DNA of 64,000 nt from Clostridium mobile (GCF_018918285.1 NZ_JAHLQF010000001.1:609284-673283); one strand, 5' to 3'; counted from the stretch's first letter, positions 35,947-43,738 are shown. The notes: generated by a model not told the origin, from the sequence alone. Numbers and translations are program-made.

Positions 35947-36450
35947 ATGAAAAAAAATATATCCTGTGAAATTATTCAAGATTTATTACCAAATTATATT
36001 GAAGGCATACTTAGTAATGAAAGTGAAAAATTGGTCAGTGATCATCTTAATGAATGTATTTATTGTAAAAAAGAGTGGGAAAATATGAATACATTAATTG
36101 AAGTAGATCCTGTTGAAGAAAGAAAAGTAGATTATCTAAAAGGAATACATAAGAAGTGTAGAAATATTTTACTATCCTGCATTGCTCTTAGCGCTATTAC
36201 GCTTTTAATTTGCGTATTTTATATGGAAAAAAATACTGATGAAGCTTTATTCACACTATTTTTGTTCTTTTTTGTTTTTGTGGCTATACTTATAAAATAC
36301 GGATTTCCTTTGTTTTTCGCAATAGCAGGTTTTTGGTGGTATAAAAAAACAAATAAAAAATGGGTTCTGGTTATTTCTTTTATATGTATTTTCTTGTTTT
36401 TAAATTCAATACTTTCTGTAGTAAAAAACGCACTTATTTACGGGCCTTGA
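35947..36450 (+). CDS. Zinc-finger (zf-HC2) membrane anti-sigma factor, copy 2
   Basis: 167 aa from ATG 35947 (AAGGAGGTTACAGTT before it), not the upstream in-frame start inside copy 1. Same plan as its neighbour: CEIIQDLLPNYIEGILSNES, HLNECIYCKKEW, then three or four membrane helices. Two adjacent zf-HC2 proteins behind one sigma factor is unusual. One may be the main anti-sigma and the other a helper or regulator. Confidence 0.85.
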   Translation: MKKNISCEIIQDLLPNYIEGILSNESEKLVSDHLNECIYCKKEWENMNTLIEVDPVEERKVDYLKGIHKKCRNILLSCIALSAITLLICVFYMEKNTDEALFTLFLFFFVFVAILIKYGFPLFFAIAGFWWYKKTNKKWVLVISFICIFLFLNSILSVVKNALIYGP

Positions 36451-36576
36451 ACAGCTGCTAGTTATTCCATTTGCCTAAACAACTAGAATTGTATAATAAA
36501 ACTTCCACCGAAGTAAATTTTTCGGTGAAAGAATAGTAGAAAACATCCCTTTTATTGACATATTTAATACCAAAAA

Positions 36577-36603
36577 GTCCCTCAAATCTAAAATCTGAGG
36601 GAC
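36577..36603 (-). terminator. Terminator of the cfr-like gene
   Basis: Perfect 8-bp stem GTCCCTCA / TGAGGGAC, followed on the minus strand by TTTTT. It closes the resistance operon. Confidence 0.85.
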
Positions 36604-36693
36604 ATACAACACTCTTCAATATTTAATTAAAAATCTTTAAGATCTTTAAGATGAGACTATTTCTTTACTCAAATGGATGTTTTTAAACTAACA

Positions 36694-37728
36694 TCATAAT
36701 TCATTTTCATAACACAACTGTCCGCAAGCGGCACTGATTTCAGAACCAAACTGTGTTCTAACAGTTACACTAATACCAGCTTTCTTTAGTGCACTGCAAA
36801 ATTGCTTGATAGCACTTGAAGATTGAAATTTAAAAGTTGTTTTGTCCGTAGAATTATAAGGTATCAAATCAATGTGATATAAATGCTCCCATGAACCACG
36901 ATTTTTCAATAAACCTATAACTGCCTCTGCATGTTCTTTCGAATCATTAATTCCTTCAAGCATAATATAAGCAATAAACACTCGTCTTCCTGTATGAATA
37001 ATATGCTCATCTAATGTCTTCATTACCTCATTCAATGGAAATCTTTTATTTATAGGCATTAAATCGCTTCGTTGACTTTCAAATGGTGAATGAAGTGAAA
37101 AAGCCAGATTCACTTGTGGAAATTCTTTGGTCAATCTTTGGATTCCTGGTATAATGCCAATTGTTGAAATAGTAATTCTTCGTTGACTTAACCCAAATAA
37201 ATTTTGATCAGTTAAAATTTTTACTGCATCAAATAACTCCGAATTTGCAAAAGCCTCACCCATTCCCATAAATGAAATACTATTCAATCTATGGTCATTA
37301 AAATAGAAATAAAGTAATTGGTCAGTTATCTCATCAGCAGTAAGATTGCGTTTAAATCCAGCACTTCCCGTTGCACAAAAACCACATCCAAAACCACAAC
37401 CACATTGGGAAGAAATACAAAACGATTCCCACCCCTGTTTATACTTTAGTCCAATAGCTTCTATTCTTTCTCCATCAGTTAATTCGAATAACAATTTTTG
37501 AGCTTGTTTAGAATCTTGTGAAAAAACAGGTATTACACTAGATACATTATTTCCAAACTCATTTACTAAAGCTATCCTTAACGCTTTTGGTAGTATATGC
37601 ATATCATCAAAATTATCTATTCTTTGATGAAAAATAGCTTTTGTAAGCTGCTCATATCTATAATCAGGTAACTTTAGATTCGATACTATTTGTTTTATTT
37701 TTTCATATTTCGTTTTTGTCTGTTTCAT
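36694..37728 (-). CDS. Cfr-like radical SAM 23S rRNA A2503 methyltransferase
   Basis: 344 aa. Methylates A2503 of 23S rRNA (C8 in true Cfr), giving resistance to phenicols, lincosamides, oxazolidinones, pleuromutilins and streptogramin A. The radical SAM cysteines are C111, C115 and C118 (ISSQCGCGFGCGFCATGSAG), and the essential C-terminal Cys is C335 (AACGQLC). The match in GWESFCISSQCGC, LTADEITDQLLYF and ISFMGMGEA is closer to Cfr than to housekeeping RlmN. ATG 37728 follows AGGAGGAAGCCTAC, part of which lies in a hairpin (see the attenuator). Whether it carries full Cfr activity cannot be read from sequence alone. Confidence 0.87.
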   Translation of the reverse strand: MKQTKTKYEKIKQIVSNLKLPDYRYEQLTKAIFHQRIDNFDDMHILPKALRIALVNEFGNNVSSVIPVFSQDSKQAQKLLFELTDGERIEAIGLKYKQGWESFCISSQCGCGFGCGFCATGSAGFKRNLTADEITDQLLYFYFNDHRLNSISFMGMGEAFANSELFDAVKILTDQNLFGLSQRRITISTIGIIPGIQRLTKEFPQVNLAFSLHSPFESQRSDLMPINKRFPLNEVMKTLDEHIIHTGRRVFIAYIMLEGINDSKEHAEAVIGLLKNRGSWEHLYHIDLIPYNSTDKTTFKFQSSSAIKQFCSALKKAGISVTVRTQFGSEISAACGQLCYENEL

Positions 37729-37732
37729 GTAG

Positions 37733-37834
37733 GCTTCCTCCTCACTATTAATAGTTAGGAAGCAAAGCCAGTATAATTAGCGACTTATACTACTCCATGC
37801 AAGCGTCGCCCAAAACATCTGGCTTTGCATGGAG
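37733..37834 (-). promoter_or_regulatory. Translational attenuator in front of the cfr-like gene
   Basis: Four mutually exclusive pairings can be drawn. (1:2) 37825-37834 with 37793-37802, 10 bp, inside the leader ORF. (1:4) 37819-37828 with 37762-37771, 10 bp perfect. A small stem pairs 37770-37776 with 37785-37791. An SD hairpin pairs 37733-37739 with 37757-37763 around the palindrome ACTATTAATAGT. The last one covers the Shine-Dalgarno, and arm 4 overlaps its far side, so 1:4 would open it. Confidence 0.75.
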
Positions 37835-37870
37835 CCTATTGTGTGTTACTTTTATATTCTCATTAAACAT
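37790..37870 (-). CDS. 26-aa leader peptide upstream of the cfr-like gene
   Basis: ORF of 26 codons plus TAG, starting 20 bp after the ABC-F stop and ending 62 bp before the cfr-like ATG. The beginning is MFNENIKVTH and the end GDACME. It has the same length as, and 11 of 26 identical residues with, the leader in front of the ABC-F gene (M1, N3, T9, H10, L13, H14, D18, G21, D22, M25, E26). Some identities coincide with paired RNA (CTCCAT against ATGGAG), so RNA structure may explain part of the conservation. RBS is weak (AAAGGTAG). Confidence 0.75.
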   Translation of the reverse strand: MFNENIKVTHNRLHAKPDVLGDACME

Positions 37871-37890
37871 ATTAATTGCCATTTCTACCT

Positions 37891-39369
37891 TTACAATTTT
37901 ATTATTTTTGTTGCAACATTTTCACAAAATGCACTATCATGCTCAACAAACAAAATTGTAGGTTCATGTTCAATTAACAATTTTTCAATCTGCATACGAG
38001 AAATGACATCAATAAAATTCAATGGTTCATCCCAAATATACAAATGTGCCCGTTCACACAAACTTCCGGCAAGCAATACCTTTTTCTTCTGTCCTCCACT
38101 AAAATCCTCGATATTCTTTTCAAACTGTTCTCTTGAAAAATCAAGTTTTCTAAGCATGGATTTAAATAAACTCTCGTCAATACAGTGTTTATCTGCATAC
38201 TCAGATAAGTTACCATATAAATCTGAAGTATCTTGTGAAACATACGAAATGATTAACTTATTATTCTTTCTTACAATTCCACTATGGGAGATGTCTTCTC
38301 CATAAATTAATTTCAATATACTTGATTTTCCGCTGCCATTTTTTCCTTGAATAGCAATTCTTTCACCTTGCTCTATAGTGAAGTTTACTCCTTCACAGAC
38401 AATTCTATCATCATATTCAATTGTAACATCCGTAAGTTCTACAAGCTTTTTATCATGGAAAGTAAGCGGTACTATTTTTAAACTTTCATTAGATTCAATA
38501 TTTTTAAGAAGCTTTGATTTTTCCTCAATCATGTTTTGTTGTCTAGCTTCTATATTTTTAGCACGCTTCATCATTTTTGCAGCTTTATGTCCAACATATC
38601 CTTTATCTAATTTGCTCCCAGAATTAGTAGTTCCATACTTGCTGCTTTCAACACTATCTGACCACGTAGATGTACGTTTTGCCGAGCTGGAAAGTCTGTT
38701 AATATCCTTTTTCAATTTTTCGTTTTCTGCTAGCTCAAAACCATCTTGTAATTCTTTGTTTCTCCACCATGAAGAAAAATTTCCTTTTTGTATTTCAATA
38801 TTAGTTTTATTAATAGACAAAATATGGTCAACACAATTATCTAAAAAAGACCTATCATGTGAAATCAGAATAAATCCTTTCTTTTCTTTCAAGTAATTAC
38901 GTAGTTTTTGCCTAGCTTCAGCATCCAAATGATTGGTAGGCTCATCAATAAGTAAGAAGGTGTTCTCCTTCAAAAACATAGCAGCCAACAATGCTTTGGT
39001 CTGCTCTCCTTTAGATAGTGTATAAAACTGTCTATATAAAGCATCGTAGTCCATATCTAACAAAGATAATTCTTTTACTATTTCCCAATCCATTGAATTT
39101 GGACTAATCTCCCTTATGACATCTATGGTGAAATTGCTTTGCTCCTGTACCTCATAAGGAAAATATTCAAAAGTCACATCAGCTGAAATGTTTCCATTAT
39201 ATTCGTATTTCCCAAGTAAAAGATTTAGAAAAGTAGTCTTTCCTCTTCCGTTTCTTCCAGTAAAGCCTAATTTCCAATCGGTATCAATTTGAAAACTTAC
39301 ATTTTCAAAAATATTATCATAGCTACCTTCATAAGCAAAGGTTAGGTTTGTAACATTTATTAAAGACAT
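37891..39369 (-). CDS. ABC-F ribosome-protection protein (Lsa/Vga/CplR type)
   Basis: 492 aa from ATG 39369 (AGGAGGACAAAAAT before it); the longer frame to 39408 has no site. Two ABC domains without membrane parts: Walker A GRNGRGKTTFLNLL and GKNGSGKSSILKL, signatures LSKGEQTKALLA and FSGGQKKKVLLA, Walker B LLIDEPTNHLDA and IWDEPLNFID. The interdomain linker (about 180-290) is long and basic, as in Lsa(A) and CplR, which push lincosamides, pleuromutilins and streptogramin A off the ribosome. First structural gene of the operon with the cfr-like gene. Confidence 0.93.
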   Translation of the reverse strand: MSLINVTNLTFAYEGSYDNIFENVSFQIDTDWKLGFTGRNGRGKTTFLNLLLGKYEYNGNISADVTFEYFPYEVQEQSNFTIDVIREISPNSMDWEIVKELSLLDMDYDALYRQFYTLSKGEQTKALLAAMFLKENTFLLIDEPTNHLDAEARQKLRNYLKEKKGFILISHDRSFLDNCVDHILSINKTNIEIQKGNFSSWWRNKELQDGFELAENEKLKKDINRLSSSAKRTSTWSDSVESSKYGTTNSGSKLDKGYVGHKAAKMMKRAKNIEARQQNMIEEKSKLLKNIESNESLKIVPLTFHDKKLVELTDVTIEYDDRIVCEGVNFTIEQGERIAIQGKNGSGKSSILKLIYGEDISHSGIVRKNNKLIISYVSQDTSDLYGNLSEYADKHCIDESLFKSMLRKLDFSREQFEKNIEDFSGGQKKKVLLAGSLCERAHLYIWDEPLNFIDVISRMQIEKLLIEHEPTILFVEHDSAFCENVATKIIKL

Positions 39370-39400
39370 ATTTTTGTCCTCCTCTGTATTTAATAGTATA

Positions 39401-39479
39401 AATAACAAAGTCGGAACAATAGGCGACCTTGTTATTACTCCATATAAGTGTCGCCTGCAGCATCCGACTCTATATGGAG
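39401..39479 (-). promoter_or_regulatory. Attenuator hairpins in front of the ABC-F gene
   Basis: Alternative pairings: 39471-39479 with 39438-39446 (9 bp, CTCCATATA / TATATGGAG, inside the leader ORF); 39463-39468 with 39410-39415 (GTCGGA / TCCGAC); 39450-39455 with 39422-39427 (GGCGAC / GTCGCC); and a 13-bp hairpin 39424-39436 with 39401-39413 starting at the leader stop codon. The arrangement mirrors the one before the cfr-like gene. Confidence 0.75.
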
Positions 39480-39515
39480 ATTATCATGTGTTATCAAAGT
39501 ATCTTTATTTATCAT
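39435..39515 (-). CDS. 26-aa leader peptide upstream of the ABC-F gene
   Basis: 26 codons plus TAA TAA. RBS AAGGAGG lies 12 bases upstream. The sequence starts MINKDTLITH, has DNLH in the middle and ends GDTYME. It is a clear relative of the leader before the cfr-like gene (11 of 26 residues identical, equal length). Peptides of this sort make drug-bound ribosomes stall and so refold the messenger; a specific stall codon cannot be named. Confidence 0.8.
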   Translation of the reverse strand: MINKDTLITHDNLHIESDAAGDTYME

Positions 39516-39579
39516 AATATTATTTATCCTCCTTATTCGAATTATTTATCCGATGACTACCATCCGTAATGCTACCATC

Positions 39580-39732
39580 GCACTCTGTGAAAGCGATTCA
39601 CATAAAATCAAAGATTTTGGTTCTCTGCTTGCACTCTGTGAAAGCGACTCACGTAAAATCAAAGATTTTGGTTCTCTGCTTGCACTCTGTGAAAGCGACT
39701 CACGTAAAATCAAAGATTTTGGTTCTCTGCTT
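39580..39732. repeat. Three tandem copies of a 51-bp repeat
   Basis: Units start at 39580, 39631 and 39682 and are almost identical (GCACTCTGTGAAAGCGA, then AAAATCAAAGATTTTGG, then TTCTCTGCTT). Each carries a hairpin AAAATC-AAA-GATTTT. The length is a multiple of three, so all frames stay open, but no real gene is implied. There are no spacers, so it is not a CRISPR array. Confidence 0.95.
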
Positions 39733-39752
39733 TTCTACAAGTGGGAGATATT

Positions 39753-39883
39753 AGAACTCTTGAGCTTCAGCGATTTAGAGTTCTTATGCTGTGCATAACG
39801 GATGCTACGTCCCTGGATAAGTTCTTCTAAGCTTCAGTTGGAGTAAGTATTCCTTTTAAGTAAACTCCATCTGAAGCTAAGAA
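39753..39883. ncRNA. Block of strong hairpins, candidate structured RNA or mobile repeat
   Basis: Three stems lie side by side: 39753-39760 / 39777-39784 (AGAACTCT / AGAGTTCT); TTATGC-TGT-GCATAA at 39785-39799; and 39825-39844 / 39864-39883 (GCTTCAG n TGGAGT / ACTCCA n CTGAAGC). GCTTCAG also occurs at 39764-39770, allowing switching. It forms one unit with the neighbouring 51-bp repeats and lies within the leader of the ABC-F transcript. It might be a dispersed clostridial repeat inserted there; no known RNA family could be assigned. Confidence 0.5.
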
Positions 39884-39902
39884 TCACTTGATAAAAAAAT
39901 AA

Positions 39903-39933
39903 GAGCCGCAAGAATTAATTATTCTTACAGCTC
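39903..39933 (-). terminator. Intrinsic terminator/attenuator in the ABC-F leader
   Basis: On the minus strand a 13-bp stem (GAGCTGTAAGAAT / ATTCTTGCGGCTC, two G-U pairs) is followed by TTATTTTTTT. The G-U pairs only form in the leftward RNA, so the direction is clear. The 3' arm contains TTCTTGC (39908-39914), which can pair with GCAAGAA at 40006-40012. Confidence 0.85.
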
Positions 39934-40074
39934 ATAGATATACGTAGTTAAGCTAATCATTATAGCATAAAACAAGTGTATATATTAAGAGAAAAAAGAA
40001 TAACTTTCTTGCATAAGTACAACAAAACAAACAGAACACACCTGTTTATCTTTGTATTAAATGTACTTTAAAAA

Positions 40075-40095
40075 TTAGCAAGAAAAATTAATCAT
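40075..40095 (-). CDS. 6-aa upstream ORF (MINFSC)
   Basis: ATG at 40095 with GAGGTG five bases upstream; reads MINFSC then TAA. It begins about 25 bases after the predicted transcription start. Its last codons (TTCTTGC, 40078-40084) can pair with GCAAGAA at 40006-40012. This is the arrangement of ribosome-sensing uORFs before vga, lsa and vmlR-type genes. Confidence 0.75.
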   Translation of the reverse strand: MINFSC

Positions 40096-40124
40096 TTTTT
40101 CACCTCAAATTTCATTTTTTTGTT

Positions 40125-40153
40125 ATTATACCATTATACATTGAAAAAGTCAA
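40125..40153 (-). promoter_or_regulatory. Promoter of the ABC-F/cfr-like operon
   Basis: TTGACT (40153-40148), 17 bp, TATAAT (40130-40125) on the minus strand, one base from sigma-A consensus. The -35 lies inside the last codons of a gene remnant. Nothing coding lies between it and the 6-codon uORF. Confidence 0.88.
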
Positions 40154-40355
40154 TAAAGAGTGAATCAAGAAAATCTATTTCTTCTCTATCTTCACAATAC
40201 ACTCTACATGTAACGTTGATTGAACCGCAATCCATATCTTTTTCAATAAAATCAATATTATCTCTATTGTATTTTAACAGCTCAATAATCTCTTTGAATA
40301 TAGAAATATTATCTTCTCTAAGTTTATTTAAATAATATAGTAAATCTCCATTAGG
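40134..40355 (-). pseudogene. C-terminal remnant of a lost gene
   Basis: About 73 residues in one frame (PNGDLLYYLNKLRED, ISIFKEIIELLKYN, EEIDFLDSLFIDFFNV), ended by TAA at 40136-40134 and preceded by a stop, so no start exists. It resembles the middle/C-terminal part of a RecF/AAA-type ATPase (GDNLxxxLxxLKE pattern). The resemblance is weak. Confidence 0.55.
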
Positions 40356-40501
40356 TTAATTTTTTCATATACTATAATGAAATATTGTACGCATAATTAT
40401 TTCTTTTTTATTTAAGCCCTCTAAGCTATAAATTTCTTTTTCTAAAAGAATGTTCTATATCCAAAATATCCATCAACTTCAGAAAGTCCAACACTATAGC
40501 C

Positions 40502-40695
40502 TTTTGCATAAGACTCATATTTTGAACTGATATATAAATCATACCAATATTTACTATATATAAATGTTAAAATAACTAATTTTTGTAACGAAATCACTAA
40601 GATACCGATATATATTATAGGAGGCACCAGCTGTCATTAAAAAGTTATTAAAGAAACTATCAATAAATGGAGATGAAATAAATGAGGATACCTAA
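40502..40695. repeat. Imperfect direct repeat, copy B
   Basis: Same sequence as 34551-34745 in the same orientation, with about one difference in ten bases. In this copy the small ORF after ATGAGGATACCT reads MRIPNKDLILSLFDEYL and differs from copy A. No gene follows directly. Confidence 0.85.
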
Positions 40696-40699
40696 TAAA

Positions 40700-41640
40700 G
40701 ATTTAATACTAAGTCTATTTGATGAATACCTGCATTTTGTAATTCAAAGTATCTTTTTAAATCAACATTAGAGATAGAGTTTTTAATTTAATATTATATT
40801 CTAGTTTAAAATGATATATTAACATTGCTTCAATTACATTAATTACTGTGGTATCTGTTATTTTATCTCTCAATTCATCAGTAATTTACTAATGTGAATT
40901 ACCAAAAGAAATTGTATTCAGTGAATCGGGTGTTATAATTGTATGTAATTTGTATTTGAGATGAAGTAAAAATACTACTAATTTCTTATCTCTATATTTT
41001 ATATTATAATCTCTATATATTTTTTTAATTTTCTCATGAGTACTTAATTTGTCAAAGATGTTTCTCCCCACACCATTATCAGAGGATTGTACAATATACA
41101 AAATCTCGTAAGCTTCACTTGTTTCTTAATTTTGTTCTGATATGTTTATTAAGTCATATATTGATATTTTCATTTTTTTATTTAAATCTGACTGGTTAAA
41201 GAAATAAATATAATTATTTTTAATAAATTCAATTTCAAATTAGGAATCTCTGTTTTAATTACGATCCCATAATCACAAATATTAATACTAACACATCCAT
41301 TCGGCATTAAAAGGAAATAGTGTAACATTTGGTATTTCGTCACTCATATTTAATTCTAAACAATTGTATCTTACAACTAATTGCTGATTAATGTATTGCG
41401 CATCTACTATTTGATATTTGTTTGTTGACATAACCATATAAATATTTGAATTGCCATATTATGGACGTTGTTCGCGAACGTCTTCCAAGTACACATATGG
41501 GAAAATATATTCAGTATCAAAATAAACTTCTAATGATTTTTTCTAAAATACAGCAAGTCCCACAATGCCTTAGGATATAAAAAAGGTGATGTTTTAATCT
41601 AGTAATGCCCCGGTGGAAAGTTTAATTTATAAAAAATCTA
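40700..41640 (-). pseudogene. Multiply broken gene of unknown function
   Basis: Reading leftward, long coding stretches are cut by several stops and at least one frameshift: KSLEVYFDTEYIFPYVYLED, VMSTNKYQIVDAQYINQQLV, VSINICDYGIVIKTEIPNLK, MKISIYDLINISEQN, then YIVQSSDNGVGRNIFDKLST. Together they imply one or two lost genes, possibly related to the defence island to the right. No family recognised. A palindrome GTTCGCGAAC (inside GACGTT...AACGTC) lies at about 41464-41482. Confidence 0.65.
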
Positions 41641-41682
41641 CAGGCAAATTCCTTATACCTTCTGCTCTATGTTGAAATGCTA

Positions 41683-42687
41683 TTATTCTATAGTTATCAT
41701 ATGCTCTTCGAAGAATGTCACAATTCCTTCCGTGATTTCTACATTGAATTCCTCATCTATTCCATTTTGCTCCATGAAATTATTCATGTTGTAAAAATTA
41801 ATTTCAAAAAATTTTGCTAACTCATCATTATTAAACTTAACTAAAAAGCCTCTTTCTATTCTCATAGTACTAGCCGAGATGCAATATGCGTGAAAAAGTA
41901 GACTTAAACCAGCATTTTTCCATTTATTGTTTAGAAAATAGAACCATGGAATTCCTATTTCTATAGACTTCTTCAACCACTGCATTATTTCTGGTATTTG
42001 AAATATTTCACGAGAATCTTCCTCATACTCTGGGAAAAATATATCCAATGATGACTTTGAGTCTAATAACATTTCTTTATTTCTACACAGTCCATCTATG
42101 AAATTATTTATAAAATCAAAACTTTCGTTTTCAATTTCATCCTTTGTAACTGCTAGTGTGATATAATCAGAATTTTTTATAAGATTAGCAATAGCCCAAT
42201 TCATTTGTATTTGTTCCTCAAAATCAATTATTGGGCCTGCCGTTTCAAAAATTGCATTTTTAAAATTATATTTGAGTTTATTTTCCTTTGGTACTTCAAT
42301 CCACCACCTTTTTTCTTGTAAAGGCATAGTTTTTTCTATTTTAAACTGTACCCAATTCATTCTTGTAAGTTCTTGATCCAAAATTACAATAAATATTGGC
42401 GATTGACTATTTAGATAATAATTTAAATGTTTATTTTCTCCAATATACTTATATCCACCCAAGGTCTTTGACCGAAAAAACGAATCACCATGTTTAATTT
42501 GGACACCAATAAGCTTTCCTGAAACATTTCCATTCTCAACAAGTTCAATATAACCATCTATTCCAAAGTCATTTTCCTGATCAACTTTATGATATATGCA
42601 GTTCATTTCCTCATTTACAAAATACTGAAAGAAAGTTTCACCTATCATCCCATTTAAACTACTAATATTTCTCTTTGGAAATAGCAA
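41683..42687 (-). CDS. DUF4365-domain protein, PD-(D/E)XK nuclease-like
   Basis: 334 aa. N-terminal part matches DUF4365: NGMIGETFFQYFVNEEMN, then DFGIDGYIELVENG and KLIGVQIKHGDSFF, i.e. the D...E.QxK nuclease core. The rest is a helical region of unknown kind. DUF4365 proteins are common in phage-defence neighbourhoods. The gene lies with other nuclease-like genes, so a defence role is inferred. It appears intact. Confidence 0.78.
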   Translation of the reverse strand: MLFPKRNISSLNGMIGETFFQYFVNEEMNCIYHKVDQENDFGIDGYIELVENGNVSGKLIGVQIKHGDSFFRSKTLGGYKYIGENKHLNYYLNSQSPIFIVILDQELTRMNWVQFKIEKTMPLQEKRWWIEVPKENKLKYNFKNAIFETAGPIIDFEEQIQMNWAIANLIKNSDYITLAVTKDEIENESFDFINNFIDGLCRNKEMLLDSKSSLDIFFPEYEEDSREIFQIPEIMQWLKKSIEIGIPWFYFLNNKWKNAGLSLLFHAYCISASTMRIERGFLVKFNNDELAKFFEINFYNMNNFMEQNGIDEEFNVEITEGIVTFFEEHMITIE

Positions 42688-42910
42688 AAAATCGCCTCCT
42701 TTATTTCTTAAAACACCTATATAATTTTAGTCCCTAGTATTCTGCTGTATCCTTATATTCAACTAAATCATTTTTTTGTGGGTTTTCTTCATCTTCAGCT
42801 ATTAGCAACACAATTTGTTTACCACTCTAGATTTGCGAGGGAATACAATAAATGGAGCATGCTAAGAGTCCTTGCGAGGAACATCGTAAAGCGATCTTAC
42901 TTTTTTCTTA

Positions 42911-43724
42911 CTAACTAATTATTATTTTATACTCATTTAATATTATCTTTATTAATTCATATATAGTATCTTCTACTTCCTTATTCTTTCTTAATTTCCC
43001 ATCATAAGTATTGAACGATATTATTTGAGCCAATTCACTTATATGGTCAATTATATGTAATCTTTTTTCTACGAAAAAGATATCTTCATCATATTTGTAA
43101 TATAATTTATCCATCATATCAATTATATCAATTGTTGAGTATGTGAAATCATTACTTTTAATATAACTCATTAAAGGTCTTAAATCATTAGCGATTTCTT
43201 CTTTCTTAGATTTTATTGAAACTTCGTTAAAGAAATCCCTATTTATTGTAATAGTTTCAAAACATCTATTATATAGATCGAATTTCTTTAATTTTAATAT
43301 AAGCCTACTTTCATCATATAAAATTATTTCCTTCAAATATTTCTCTTCCATTTTGTTCTTCCATTCTGCCCACCATTTATGTTCACTTTTATTAAGATTT
43401 TTTGCTATACACAAATACCACTTTTTAAATGTATATTCATTTGATGTTGCTACTTTTTTAAACGATTCTCTTATTTGTTTTTTTTTGACAGTTTCCTATT
43501 TCATCTATAAAGAATTTGCACTGATATATTTCAATTTCATTATTAAAATCGCCAACAAAAATATCTATTCCGCCATCCCCTTGGCTTACTTCAACAGGAT
43601 GAGCATTATTAAATTTTGATTGGATTAATTCTGTACAAATATGCTCAAATTTTTCTCTTGCTCCACTATATCCGAAATCATCTCTTAAACTTCTAAAATC
43701 CCTACTCATTTTAAATTCCCCCAT
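42911..43724 (-). pseudogene. Mrr-like nuclease gene with frameshift at an A9 run
   Basis: Two frames form one protein of about 270 aa. The first (43724-43458) has FEHICTELIQSKF, GDGGIDIFVGDF and IEIYQCKFF, the PD-(D/E)XK core of Mrr-type restriction enzymes. The second (up to 42911) begins with QIRESFKKVATSN and continues with WYLCIAKNLNKSE and WWAEWKNKMEEK. They are joined at a run of nine A (minus strand, 43478-43486). A +1/-1 slip there would restore a full protein, so it could be a dead gene, a phase-variable one, or one expressed by transcriptional slippage. Confidence 0.75.
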
Positions 43725-43738
43725 GTATATTCTTAAAA

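Noticed and set aside
36694..37728. Housekeeping RlmN
   Set aside because: The N-terminus and the ISSQCGC / LTADEITDQ region match Cfr better, and it sits in an inducible resistance operon. Exact Cfr activity remains unproven.
39580..39732. CRISPR array
   Set aside because: The three 51-bp units are directly adjacent with no variable spacers and no cas genes are near.
39448..39798. Open frame of 116 codons over the 51-bp repeats on the plus strand
   Set aside because: Open only because the repeat length is a multiple of three; no RBS, opposite to the operon, and it covers leader hairpins.
42841..42900. GC-richer string with GTAAGATCGCTTTAC, possible RNA or insertion end
   Set aside because: Only short complementary arms and no repeat partner inside the window; too little to call.
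43353..43619. Plus-strand ORFs over the nuclease genes and many other shadow frames
   Set aside because: They lie opposite well-supported genes, lack ribosome sites and have compositionally biased, low-complexity translations.
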